This document shows positions 17,363 to 26,682 of a stretch of 46,823 bases of DNA, in pieces (position 1 is the stretch's first letter; the number at the start of each line of letters is the position of its first letter). This stretch comes from a bacterium (GTDB taxonomy: Bacteria > Bacteroidota > Bacteroidia > Cytophagales > Cyclobacteriaceae): the NCBI GenBank assembly GCA_024743255.1, contig JANSWY010000032.1, positions 1 to 46,823 of the forward strand. The letters run 5' to 3'. Position numbers and translations under genes: made by a program. The notes beneath the pieces are model-generated. The model saw only the letters and a program-made list of their open reading frames with translations, was not told the origin of the DNA and searched no databases.

Positions 17363-17378
17363 AATTGGTTGACCAATT
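17363..17378. promoter_or_regulatory. GntR/FadR-type operator, site 2
   Basis: AATTGGTTGACCAATT: the same dyad as site 1 in the opposite orientation, with 7-base arms. It ends 21 bases before the ATG of the plus-strand regulator, so binding there should block that gene's own transcription. The centres of the two sites are about 164 bases apart, which would allow looping. Confidence 0.75.
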
Positions 17379-17399
17379 AATAAGATTAAAAGAGTTGAT

Positions 17400-18107
17400 A
17401 TGGAATTACTAAACAACTTTTCACAAATCGAGATAGAGTCGCCTTCTGATAAGATTATCAGACAGATTAAGGGTTTGATCTCATCAGGTCAGCTCAACCC
17501 TGGAGATAAGCTTCCTTCAGAACGAAAATTGTGTGATAAACTTGGAGTAGGTAGAACTCATTTAAGAGATGCATTGAAAAAACTCGAGTTCTACGGGATA
17601 TTAAAAACTCTTCCTCAAAGTGGGACAGTTGTAGCAGGTATTGGAATTCCAGCTCTTGAAGGATTAATCTCCGATATGCTGAGTTTGCATAACCATGATT
17701 TCAAGTCATTGGTTGAAACCAGAATTATTCTGGAGTCTCAGGCGGCAAGACTTGCAGCAAGAAATAGAACAGTAGATGACTTGATTGAATTGGATAATGC
17801 GCTATTGGCACATCAAAAAAAGGTGGAGGATGATCAAAGTGCTGTTGAGGAAGATTTACTCTTTCATGTGAAAATCGCTGAAGCAAGTCACAACTCTGTA
17901 TTGAAATCTTTGATGCTGATCATTACTCCAGATATCATGAGCTACTTTAATCAGCATAACATCTGTAGTGACGGTAAATCGGCAAAAGCAGTTGAGCAAC
18001 ACCAAGCTGTTGTGAAATATATAGAAGCAAACGATGAAGATGGTGCTGTGAGAGCTGTTACAGACCATTTATCTGATATAATTGACTATGTCAACGGAAT
18101 TACTTAA
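17400..18107 (+). CDS. FadR-subfamily GntR regulator (copy 2)
   Basis: 235 residues, with the same domain order as copy 1. The winged helix is DKIIRQIKGLISSGQLNPGDKLPSERKLCDKLGVGRTHLRDALKKLEFYGIL; the FCD domain has VETRIILESQAARLAARNR, EEDLLFHVKIAEASHN, VEQHQAV and TDHLSDI. The recognition helix is similar but not identical (VGRTHLRDALKK against VGRTYVREAIRK), so the two may share operators. The gene lies directly upstream of susC, in the same direction, across a 247-base leader, and is the most likely local regulator of the alginate uptake operon. Confidence 0.9.
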   Translation: MELLNNFSQIEIESPSDKIIRQIKGLISSGQLNPGDKLPSERKLCDKLGVGRTHLRDALKKLEFYGILKTLPQSGTVVAGIGIPALEGLISDMLSLHNHDFKSLVETRIILESQAARLAARNRTVDDLIELDNALLAHQKKVEDDQSAVEEDLLFHVKIAEASHNSVLKSLMLIITPDIMSYFNQHNICSDGKSAKAVEQHQAVVKYIEANDEDGAVRAVTDHLSDIIDYVNGIT

Positions 18108-18354
18108 AAAATAATTTTTTTCCTAACCAATAAAGTATACTATATGAAGCACAACGCAAACAATGAAGAATTAAAGTAAAGCCAGCTCAAGGCTGGCTCC
18201 ATATGCCGGGACCAATTCTCAATTTTTGAATTCACTTTGCCTCGTGTATACAAGTTGAGATTAATCTTGACGGCTGAAAGTTAAAAAAAATCAGCGTCAT
18301 TCATGCAATAGCATCCCGGTTTGCAAAACCAATTAATTATCAAAAGCTGATGAA
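18108..18354 (+). promoter_or_regulatory. Structured region upstream of susC
   Basis: No gene is visible here. AGCCAGC-TCAAG-GCTGGCT (18180-18198) forms a 7-bp hairpin without a T tract. GACGGCTGA (18269-18277) pairs with TCAGCGTC (18291-18298) around an A-rich loop, with one bulge. ACCAAT half-sites of the nearby GntR operators occur at 18126-18131, 18211-18216 and 18328-18333, but no full dyad. The first hairpin may terminate the regulator gene or belong to the susC leader. Confidence 0.45.
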
Positions 18355-21300
18355 ATGAATTACATTTTACATTTAAACAAAGCATTTACATGCTCTAAAA
18401 ATTGGCTGGTCGCTATTCTGATCCTTACATCCGGATTAGTCTATGGTCAGTCGACAGTATCCGGAAGGGTAGTTGACGAATCTGGTGAGGGTTTACCAGG
18501 TGCAACTGTTCTTGAGAAAGGAACTGCCAACGGTACAGTGACAAGTGTTGATGGGTCTTATTCTCTAAGTGTTGGTTCGGGTGCAATACTGGTTGTTACA
18601 TATGTGGGCTATCAAGCCAAAGAAATTGAAGTAGGAAATCGGTCACAAATTGACGTAAATCTGGAGCTGGATATTGCTCAGTTGGAAGAAGTCGTAGTGA
18701 TTGGGTATGGTACACAAAAGAAATCTCACCTTACCGGAGCAATCTCCAAAGTAACTAATGAAAAACTAGACCAAATGCCTGTAGCAAGAGTGGATGATGC
18801 ACTTATTGGACAGGTTTCTGGTGTTAATATTCAGGCAACAAATGCTGAAGCAGGTGGTGCACCTACTATTACAATTAGAGGTGTTGGTTCTGTAACAGCA
18901 GATTCTGGTCCTGCTGTTGTTGTTGACGGTATCGTGGTTGATCCGGATTTTCTTGGAAACCTTGATATGAATGATATTGCCTCTTTTGAGGTATTGAAGG
19001 ATGCTGCATCCGCTGCAATTTATGGTAGTGAAGGATCTAACGGTGTAATTATGATCACCACCAAAAGTGGAGTAGCTGGAAAAACCAGATTTAGCTATCA
19101 AACTTATGTTGGTTGGAAAGAAGCTCATGGCAGTGATGACTATAGAAAGAGTGTTGCTGACTGGATTGAATTTGAAAGAGCTGAGACAGGCGAAATAAGC
19201 GAAGAGTCTCAGTACATGCAAAAAATTGTTGAGTTAACAGGAGTAGACAGAGATTGGCAGGATGTATTTTTTGATGGCGGACTTATCCAAAGTCACTCGG
19301 TCTCAGCAAATGGAGGTAACGATAAAACAAAATACAGTGCTTCTCTTAGATTTCTAGAGGATGAGGGAGTTGTTATCACTGATGAGTATGAATTCTACAG
19401 TGGAAGACTAAAGCTTGATCAGAAAGTAGATGATGTTTTCAGGTTTGGAATTAATATCAACCCTTCTTACTCTAAAAGAAGAGCACTTCCTACCTCAATC
19501 CATAACCCTACAAGACAATCACCTTGGTTACCAATTTATCACACTGAAGAATCACTTCAACTAATTGACAGAAGCAGTTACCCAGATGTAGGAGTAGGTG
19601 ACTATTTCCTTGAGAATCACCTAATTGAACTTGATTTTGATGGTGATGGAAGTGATACCAGGCCTAGAACTTCAGGTGACTCGAACCCATACCAACAGTA
19701 TGTGGAGAGACAACACTGGGAGTACAAGACTAAGATGTTTGGTTCTACTTACCTGAGTGCAGAAATCATTGACGGATTAGTAGCAAAGGCATCTTTAGCG
19801 ACTACTATCGAGCACAGAAAGAGAGAGAGATACGATGGTACTAACTACCATGCTGCTGGAGCAAGTAGATCTCAATACTATTTGCAAAACAGATTCAGAA
19901 CAAGAATCATTAATGATAACACATTAAACTATACCAGAAGTTTTGGAAATCACGAGCTAGGACTTTTAGGAGGTGTTACAATCCAAAGAAGAACCAGCAA
20001 TATTAGTGAAGTAACTGGTGTAGGTTATACAAATGACTTACTTCCAAACCTTGAAGGTGCTACTTTAATTACTGAACCTGCAGAGATCAATTCGGAGTAT
20101 AATAAAATCGGTTATTTCGCCAGAGTAAATTATGTATACAATGGTAAATATCTATTCAATGCATCATTCAGACGTGATGGTAGCTCAGTTTTTGGTCCGA
20201 ATACTAAGTACGGAAATTTCCCTGCAGTATCAATAGGATGGAATGTTTCAGATGAAGCTTTCCTTGCTGGAAACAGCTTGATTAGTGACTTAAAACTTAG
20301 AGTTAGTTATGGTGAAACTGGTTCGGAGCGATTTAATGTAGGTGACGAAGTTATTAACAGATGGCCATACTTGGCATTACTGGATAACACTAATGCAGTA
20401 ATTGAAGGGCAGGTAGTAAATGGTGCTTCTCCACTTAACATTGCAAACTCTTTATTACAGTGGGAAGCTTCTCAAGAATTTAACCCTGCAATCGATTTCG
20501 GTTTCTTGGGTAATAGAATTACAGGTTCATTGGATTACTATCAAAGAACTAGTGAGAGCTTGTTGCTAGAGAATCCTGTTTCTTATGTAACTGGTTTTTC
20601 TTCAGGAATTGTAAACCTTGGTAAAGTTAGAAACGAAGGTTTTGAGCTAGAAGTAAGAACTGTAAACATGGATAACAAAGGGTTTAAGTGGAATACCGCT
20701 GTTATTGCTTCGACAAACCAGAATGAGCTATTAGAATTTGGTGATTCTGACGGTGCATTAATCCAGGACCAGTATGGTAGAAACTCGCAATGGATCAACC
20801 TTATTGGTAACCCAATATCTTCATTCTATGGCTATGTAGTGGACACTGAGAATTATGATGATGCTGACTTTAGAGTTGCATATGTTGATAATCCTTGGAA
20901 TAGAATCAATGGTCAGGCAGAAGATGTGATTGTAAGAGACCTTAATGGTGACGGTAGAATTACTGAAGATGACAAAACGATCCTTGGTGACCCATATCCA
21001 GATATTTTAATGAGTATTACCAATGAGTTTTCTTATAAGAATTTTGATCTGTCATTCATGATTCAGGGAAGCTTCGGTGCTCAGGTGAATAATATTGGAG
21101 ATCAGTATTTCTATAACTGGTTTGGTAACTCAACAAGATCAGGTGGAGCGGAGCAGGCTGTAGAAGATGGGTTAGTTCCTCATGTGTCTTTCATTCAGGA
21201 GAAAGTGTTAACAAGCGAAGTAATCGCAAGTGCTGATTACGTATCTCTGAGAAATGTGACTTTCGGATACAATTTCAAAGATGTCCTATTGTCTAAAATC

Positions 21301-21480
21301 GGTCTAAGTGGATTAAGAATCTACGCTTCTGGTCAGAATTTGATCTATAGAACTGCAGATGATTACCACGGATTTAACCCGGAGCATATTGATGATGACA
21401 ATCCAAGAGCTTACGGTGCGCAAAGAGCAGGAACACCTCTGTTCAGAACAATGACACTAGGCTTAAATGTCAACTTCTAA
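18355..21480 (+). CDS. SusC-like TonB-dependent receptor for alginate oligomers
   Basis: 1041 residues. The signal peptide ends LVYGQ. A CarboxypepD-regulatory-like domain (~33-115, STVSGRVVDESGEGLPGATV to VGYQAKEIEV) precedes the TonB box region and the plug (~120-245), with IGYGTQKKSHLTGAI, RVDDALIGQVSGVNIQ, TIRGVGSV and YGSEGSNGVIMITTKSG. The remainder is a 22-strand barrel ending GLNVNF. It imports oligosaccharides across the outer membrane with energy from TonB-ExbBD, with the SusD partner encoded 17 bases downstream. The substrate is inferred as alginate from the lyases in the same locus. Confidence 0.93.
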   Translation: MNYILHLNKAFTCSKNWLVAILILTSGLVYGQSTVSGRVVDESGEGLPGATVLEKGTANGTVTSVDGSYSLSVGSGAILVVTYVGYQAKEIEVGNRSQIDVNLELDIAQLEEVVVIGYGTQKKSHLTGAISKVTNEKLDQMPVARVDDALIGQVSGVNIQATNAEAGGAPTITIRGVGSVTADSGPAVVVDGIVVDPDFLGNLDMNDIASFEVLKDAASAAIYGSEGSNGVIMITTKSGVAGKTRFSYQTYVGWKEAHGSDDYRKSVADWIEFERAETGEISEESQYMQKIVELTGVDRDWQDVFFDGGLIQSHSVSANGGNDKTKYSASLRFLEDEGVVITDEYEFYSGRLKLDQKVDDVFRFGININPSYSKRRALPTSIHNPTRQSPWLPIYHTEESLQLIDRSSYPDVGVGDYFLENHLIELDFDGDGSDTRPRTSGDSNPYQQYVERQHWEYKTKMFGSTYLSAEIIDGLVAKASLATTIEHRKRERYDGTNYHAAGASRSQYYLQNRFRTRIINDNTLNYTRSFGNHELGLLGGVTIQRRTSNISEVTGVGYTNDLLPNLEGATLITEPAEINSEYNKIGYFARVNYVYNGKYLFNASFRRDGSSVFGPNTKYGNFPAVSIGWNVSDEAFLAGNSLISDLKLRVSYGETGSERFNVGDEVINRWPYLALLDNTNAVIEGQVVNGASPLNIANSLLQWEASQEFNPAIDFGFLGNRITGSLDYYQRTSESLLLENPVSYVTGFSSGIVNLGKVRNEGFELEVRTVNMDNKGFKWNTAVIASTNQNELLEFGDSDGALIQDQYGRNSQWINLIGNPISSFYGYVVDTENYDDADFRVAYVDNPWNRINGQAEDVIVRDLNGDGRITEDDKTILGDPYPDILMSITNEFSYKNFDLSFMIQGSFGAQVNNIGDQYFYNWFGNSTRSGGAEQAVEDGLVPHVSFIQEKVLTSEVIASADYVSLRNVTFGYNFKDVLLSKIGLSGLRIYASGQNLIYRTADDYHGFNPEHIDDDNPRAYGAQRAGTPLFRTMTLGLNVNF

Positions 21481-21497
21481 TCTTTAAAGAATTAACC

Positions 21498-22949
21498 ATG
21501 AAAAAGTTAAAATACATATTACTCGCATTTTTAGCGGTATCCTTTACATCATGCGATGATTTTTTGAGTCCACTGCCGGAAACTGCAGTAGCGGTAGAAG
21601 GATTTTTCCAGTCGGATGAAGATATTTTGGCAGGAATCTACGGAACGTACGATGCGCTTCAAGGAACAAATGAAAGTACAGAGACCAATATTGGTAATGC
21701 AAATAGAGGTGTCCAGTTTGAGCATTTATTAACAGAGCACAGAACTGATAACACAAGAAATGCAACATTAGAAGGTTCTAAATCAGATTTTCACAGATAT
21801 GTAGTGGAAGCTGTAAATGTTGAATCTGAGGATTTCTACCAGTCTATGTACGAAGTGATTTTCAGAGCTAACAACATGCTTACATTCATGGATGTGGCAA
21901 ATGAAAGCAATCGAGCAAGCTACACTGCAGAAGTTAAATTCTTAAGAGCGTACGCTTATTTCAAATTAGTTAGGCTTTTTGGAGACGTGCCTTTGGTAAC
22001 TGAACCAATTGACCCTACAGATCAAACAGCGCTTTTCACTAGAGTCTCTGAAGCAGATGTATATACTCAAATCATCGAGGATTTAAATGATGCAATTGCT
22101 TCACTCGATAACTCTTATAGATCAAGAGCTTCAAGAGCTGCAGCACAAGGAATTTTGGCTAAAGTTTATTTATCGCTTGAAACTCCTCAATATGCATTAG
22201 CGGAAGCTTTATGCGAGGATATCATGAATAGTGGAGATTATTCATTGATGACTGATTATAGCGATGTTTTCTACAGTGAATTAAACAGTGAAATCATTTT
22301 CGCTATCCAATATCAGGCAAGCAATTCTGATGAGAGCCAGGGATTCTCTGCTGAGTTTACCTCTTTTGTTAGAGCAGGTAGAGATGATGGACAGAATATT
22401 GTTAATGAGAATTTATACAACGACTTTGTTGCTTACGGAGGAGACAGAACTGCTGTATCAATTACAGATCTAAGTGGAAATCTTGATCCAACAGAGAACG
22501 AGGTTGCTAAATTCTTACCTGAAGGAACTGACTTAACTGCTACTCCAATTGATTACGGAGTAGGTAGAAATGCAGGAAACGATTACATCGCTTTGAGATA
22601 CGCTGATGTCCTTCTTCTTCATGTGGAGGCAACAATGGCTGGAGCACCTGCTACGGTAGATCCGGATGCATTGGCTTCTTTCCAGCAGATTAGAGATAGA
22701 GCAGGTTTAACTGCAACTGTTTCTTCAATCACAAAAGCAGATCTAATGACCGAGAGAAGAGTAGAGTTGGCTTTCGAAAACCAGCGATACTTTGACCTGA
22801 AGCGATTCGGTGAGTTTGAAAGTGTACTTTCTGCACACGCCGATGAAATGGGCTATGTGTGGAATATCAACAATGCTCGATATCTACCGATTCCTCAAAG
22901 AGAAATCAACATAAGTGGAGGTCTTCTTACACAGAACCTTGGTTACTAG
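21498..22949 (+). CDS. SusD-like surface glycan-binding lipoprotein
   Basis: 483 residues. The SPII signal ends VSFTSC. It has the RagB/SusD fold: TPR-like helices with FYQSMYEVIFRANNMLTFMD and VKFLRAYAYFKLVRLFGDVPLVTEP, and a C-terminal block with GNDYIALRYADVLLLHVEATM and MTERRVELAFENQRYFDLKRFG. It forms the lid over the SusC channel and delivers glycan. The family pattern and position immediately after susC leave little doubt. Confidence 0.93.
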   Translation: MKKLKYILLAFLAVSFTSCDDFLSPLPETAVAVEGFFQSDEDILAGIYGTYDALQGTNESTETNIGNANRGVQFEHLLTEHRTDNTRNATLEGSKSDFHRYVVEAVNVESEDFYQSMYEVIFRANNMLTFMDVANESNRASYTAEVKFLRAYAYFKLVRLFGDVPLVTEPIDPTDQTALFTRVSEADVYTQIIEDLNDAIASLDNSYRSRASRAAAQGILAKVYLSLETPQYALAEALCEDIMNSGDYSLMTDYSDVFYSELNSEIIFAIQYQASNSDESQGFSAEFTSFVRAGRDDGQNIVNENLYNDFVAYGGDRTAVSITDLSGNLDPTENEVAKFLPEGTDLTATPIDYGVGRNAGNDYIALRYADVLLLHVEATMAGAPATVDPDALASFQQIRDRAGLTATVSSITKADLMTERRVELAFENQRYFDLKRFGEFESVLSAHADEMGYVWNINNARYLPIPQREINISGGLLTQNLGY

Positions 22950-22968
22950 AACCCTAAATAAGAGAGTT

Positions 22969-23973
22969 ATGAAAGATAATAAGATAAATATATTCAATAA
23001 GTCGCTTAGACTTCTCTTACTAGTCTTAGCGGTTGGTTTTATCGCAAGCTGCGAATTAAGACCGGAGTTACCAGAAGCAGGTTCAATTCCTGATGAGACT
23101 CCACCAGCAGCTAGCTTCGAAAGCATTCGTACAGCTGAGGATTTCAGGATTGTCAGTTTTACAAATACATCAGTGGAAGCAACAAATTACCTGTGGGACT
23201 TTGGTCCTGATGGAGTAGTGTGTGAGGAAATTGATGGAGTTATGACTTGTAGCGATGCAAGTACAACTACAACAGAGAATCCATTCGCATTATTTGCAGC
23301 TGGAGAAGGTACTTATACTGTAAGCTTAACAGCTCTTGATGATAACATGGCATCAAACACAGTGATGGTTGATATCGAATTAGTAGATGAGTTTGTTCCA
23401 CTTCCGGTAACTGTACTTAACGGTGATTTCGAAGATGGTAATGAGAACTGGAGAACTAGCAATTGGGATGTATGGGACAGTAACGCATTCGAGTCTAGTT
23501 CTGACGGTTCGAATACATTGTACGATGGAACAGATAACGGTTCTAAAACCAGAGGTGCAAAATGGAATGCATCAAGATCTGTAGGTTCTTTACAGTCTTC
23601 TAATACAAGGGTAGCATATCAACCATTGGTTGTTTCACCTTCATCAGATCAGAGAACAGTTACTTACATTTTGGAATTCGAGTACGCTATCAAAGATGAT
23701 ATTGCGACTGATCCACCAGAAGGAAGAATAGTTATCGCAGATATTATTTCAGGTCACTATGATGACGGTGATGATGCTTATGCTCAGACTGATAGAGGTG
23801 GAGGAACAAGCCTATTGCACATGGAAGTTTCAGAGCAAAAAGGAAAAGGAAACTTCACAACAGTTACTGGAGAGTTCGAAGCTCCGGAAAGTGGACTTGT
23901 AGCGGTACTATTTTCAGCAATTACACCTGTTGATGTATACGTGGATAATGTAAAGGTTTATCCTGCTAACTAA
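22969..23973 (+). CDS. PKD-domain surface lipoprotein, probable glycan-binding protein
   Basis: 334 residues from MKDNKINIFNKSLRLLLL; an upstream in-frame ATG at 22915 lies inside susD and is rejected. The SPII signal ends FIASC. A PKD-like Ig domain (~45-135: SFTNTSVEATNYLWDFG to GEGTYTVSLTALDD) is followed by a ~165-residue beta-sandwich. That module begins LNGDFEDGNENWRTSNWDVWDS and ends VDVYVDNVKVYPAN, a galactose-binding-like carbohydrate-binding architecture. The same module recurs in the next gene. Its place after SusCD is that of SusE/F-type surface glycan-binding proteins. Confidence 0.85.
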   Translation: MKDNKINIFNKSLRLLLLVLAVGFIASCELRPELPEAGSIPDETPPAASFESIRTAEDFRIVSFTNTSVEATNYLWDFGPDGVVCEEIDGVMTCSDASTTTTENPFALFAAGEGTYTVSLTALDDNMASNTVMVDIELVDEFVPLPVTVLNGDFEDGNENWRTSNWDVWDSNAFESSSDGSNTLYDGTDNGSKTRGAKWNASRSVGSLQSSNTRVAYQPLVVSPSSDQRTVTYILEFEYAIKDDIATDPPEGRIVIADIISGHYDDGDDAYAQTDRGGGTSLLHMEVSEQKGKGNFTTVTGEFEAPESGLVAVLFSAITPVDVYVDNVKVYPAN

Positions 23974-24014
23974 GCAAGGGCTACCGGTATTAACGAATTT
24001 TAAATAGAATTATA

Positions 24015-26414
24015 ATGACTAATTATATAAAAAAAGGGATTGGTGCTTTGCTCATTGCTGGTCTTTTAGGAGCCTGTGGTGATGATGATACACCAAATCC
24101 AACTGGTCTCACTGAGATCACTTTATCAAGTTTTGCTGCTGAAGCATCTGGTGATGGAACAATCATTTCTGTTACTCCAGTGTCGATCGGAGCATCTTCA
24201 TATGTGGTAGATTTTGGAGATCCAAATAGTGAAGAGGATGTACTAACTATCACTGAACAAGGTGGTACTATCTCTTATGACTATCCAAATGAAGTAGAAA
24301 CAGTTACTTACACCATTACAGTAACAGCTAAATCCGATGAGGGATTTGCAGATGTTACCATTTCAAATGATGTAGAAGTAATGCACGCAATTGAAGCAAC
24401 TATCAGTACGGTTCCTGCTTCACCTTCTTTAAGAGATGCTAACGTATTCTCACTATTTAGTGATGGGTTTGAGTTTGATGGAACAATGTACGCGTGGGAA
24501 CATGGATCAGATGCAGCTGGTGGAACTGTTGTTGCAGTTGGTGAAAATAATGTAACTCAGTTCTCTAGAATTGGAATCAACTCCGGTTCAATGACGGTAT
24601 CCACAGTAGACGTTGCAAACGCTATTGTAGATATAGTTCCTGTAACAGACATTCACTTCGATGTTTATTCAGAATTTTCTCAAGGAGTTGATTTGTTGAA
24701 AGTTACAATCGTGAACGCAGATGCTTCAACAACTTTTGTGGCTGATGGTTTGTCACTGACCGATGGAGAGTGGACTGGTATTGACCTTAATCTGGCAACA
24801 GGTTTCTCAGGATCAGTTGATATGATTGACGAAATCATCTTTGAACTTGGAACTGGCGGATCAGCCAATGATCATGCTACTATCTATGTAGATAATGTTT
24901 ACTTGTATAAAACAACAGGTTCAGAAATTCTGAATGGTGACTTTGAAGAGGATAACAATATCTGGAGATTTCCATTATTCTCGGATGAAGCAACAACTAA
25001 TCCATATGGATCAAGCTCAGATGGTTCTGATTTTGATTACGATGGGAATAACACAGGTGATAAAACAAGAGGTGCTAAGTGGAGTGCAAGTCAATCAGGC
25101 GGTGTAGGTGATTTCAGAACTACAGATTCAAGATATGCTTATCAGGAATTGGCTCTGACTGCTGGAACTGATTATGTTTTAGAATACCAATACGCAATCA
25201 GAACCGGTGATGGGGCTTCTTTAGATGGAAATAAAGTTGTTGGTGTTGTACTGGATGGATACTATGTGGATGGTGTGAATGCTGTTGCAGATATCGTTTC
25301 AAATAACATTGGGTTCTTCGAAGGCTTTACTGCAGAAGGTAAATTCAATGAGACTACAAACGGATATGGAACTTTCGTTCAAATTCCTTTTACAGCTCCA
25401 GAAAGTGGTGAGGTTTCAGTTATGTTCTTTGCCAATACAGCAGTTGATGCTTACATCGATAACGTCAAAGTTCTTGAATTGTCTGATGTGAGTGCTCCAA
25501 ATGGAGAATACACTGCAGAAGCAAATGTTACTAATTTCCTAGAGTACACATTTACTAATACATCAGTGAATGCAACTTCATTTGAGTGGGATTTTGGTGA
25601 TGGAAATACTTCAACTGAAAAGTCTCCAACACATACTTATGCAAGCGCTGGATCATATGATGTTGTTTTAACAGCAACTAATGAATCTGGTAGTGTAATG
25701 ATCAATGAAACTATTTCGGTTACAGATCCTGATGGAGGAGCAACATTTGCAGCGGTACTTCAAAATGCTGATTTCCAGACATATCCTACTGCAGAAATGA
25801 ACAACAATGATTTGGTTGATGCATGGACAATCGATCCTGATAATACTTTCAATGATGGTTCGGATACTCCATTTAACTTCTGGAGAAATGATGATCTTGA
25901 AGGTTGGGTATCAGATGCTGCTAATACAGGAGGATCTACAGACAAAGCAAGTTCTTCAGGAACAGATGCAACTTCTGCAGGAGGTACATCTGATAGATCA
26001 CTGAAATTTGATAGTCCTGGTGAAAGAGCATACCAACCTTTCGAAGTTGAAGAAGGTGTTGAATACACAATTTCAGCATACGTTAGATCTGAAGCTACTC
26101 CGGCAACAGATGTTGAAGGTACTTTCTATATTCTTCACAGTGAACCAGCTGATGAGACTGATTTAGCGTCATTTGCTATCACTACTGTACCAGTTACTGC
26201 AACTGAAGTAGATACATGGCAAAATGTATCATTCAGCTTCACAGTTAATTCAACATTCAACTTCCCTCAAGACAGAGTGGACGAAAATGCAGATGACATT
26301 CTGACTTCAACAGAGCAGAATTTCGTGATCTTCTATTTCGTTCCTACAAGCACTGTAACAGGAGATAATGAAGTTTGGATTACTGATATAGTATTGGAAA
26401 CTGACGGTTTCTAG
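24015..26414 (+). CDS. Multidomain PKD/CBM-like surface lipoprotein
   Basis: 799 residues. The SPII signal ends GLLGAC. Domains in order: a degenerate PKD (~30-125); a beta-sandwich with a Ca-type DNVYLYK end (~130-300); a second module beginning LNGDFEEDNNIWRFPLFSDE (~305-490), clearly paralogous to that in the preceding gene (shared DGSDxxYDG, KTRGAKWxAS, RYAYQ, VDAYIDNVKV); a good PKD (~495-580, TFTNTSVNATSFEWDFGDGNTS); and a third beta-sandwich (~585-799) opening LQNADFQTYPTAEMNNND. No catalytic motif is visible. It is likely to extend from the cell surface and capture alginate for SusCD. Confidence 0.82.
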   Translation: MTNYIKKGIGALLIAGLLGACGDDDTPNPTGLTEITLSSFAAEASGDGTIISVTPVSIGASSYVVDFGDPNSEEDVLTITEQGGTISYDYPNEVETVTYTITVTAKSDEGFADVTISNDVEVMHAIEATISTVPASPSLRDANVFSLFSDGFEFDGTMYAWEHGSDAAGGTVVAVGENNVTQFSRIGINSGSMTVSTVDVANAIVDIVPVTDIHFDVYSEFSQGVDLLKVTIVNADASTTFVADGLSLTDGEWTGIDLNLATGFSGSVDMIDEIIFELGTGGSANDHATIYVDNVYLYKTTGSEILNGDFEEDNNIWRFPLFSDEATTNPYGSSSDGSDFDYDGNNTGDKTRGAKWSASQSGGVGDFRTTDSRYAYQELALTAGTDYVLEYQYAIRTGDGASLDGNKVVGVVLDGYYVDGVNAVADIVSNNIGFFEGFTAEGKFNETTNGYGTFVQIPFTAPESGEVSVMFFANTAVDAYIDNVKVLELSDVSAPNGEYTAEANVTNFLEYTFTNTSVNATSFEWDFGDGNTSTEKSPTHTYASAGSYDVVLTATNESGSVMINETISVTDPDGGATFAAVLQNADFQTYPTAEMNNNDLVDAWTIDPDNTFNDGSDTPFNFWRNDDLEGWVSDAANTGGSTDKASSSGTDATSAGGTSDRSLKFDSPGERAYQPFEVEEGVEYTISAYVRSEATPATDVEGTFYILHSEPADETDLASFAITTVPVTATEVDTWQNVSFSFTVNSTFNFPQDRVDENADDILTSTEQNFVIFYFVPTSTVTGDNEVWITDIVLETDGF

Positions 26415-26471
26415 TCTAAAAAAATTAAAAAGAAAACCTAGTAAGTTTTTCTCATAGAAGGGGTGGAAATA

Positions 26472-26496
26472 GTTGTTTGAGTATCCCTCAGACAAC
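26472..26496 (+). terminator. Hairpin after the SusCD/PKD operon
   Basis: GTTGTTTGAG (26472-26481), loop TATCC, CTCAGACAAC (26487-26496): a 10-bp stem with one G-T pair, 58 bases after the stop codon. The following sequence is pyrimidine-rich (TCACTTCTCC) rather than a clean T run, so it may only attenuate. Confidence 0.5.
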
Positions 26497-26571
26497 TCAC
26501 TTCTCCTCAAAAAACGAAATCCTTGGCTTCTGAGCTGAGGTACGATTTAAATACTTCTTCATATTACTAGC

Positions 26572-26615
26572 AATTTGATCTGTGGCGTACCGGTTTTGGT
26601 ACCCACAGTCAAATT
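26572..26615. repeat. Long imperfect inverted repeat upstream of the PL17 gene
   Basis: Arms AATTTGA/TCAAATT, CTGTGG/CCACAG and GTACC/GGTAC nest around a GGTTTT loop, giving 18 pairs with two single-base bulges (26579 and 26586), both in the 5' arm. No T tract follows. It ends 67 bases before the PL17 start. It could be an RNA leader element that sets differential expression between susCD and the catabolic genes, or a regulator site. Confidence 0.6.
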
Positions 26616-26682
26616 ACTTGCACCGTGAGGAATAGAAACAAAATTGATTGAAACAGAAAAGCACATTTTCTTAATCGAATAC

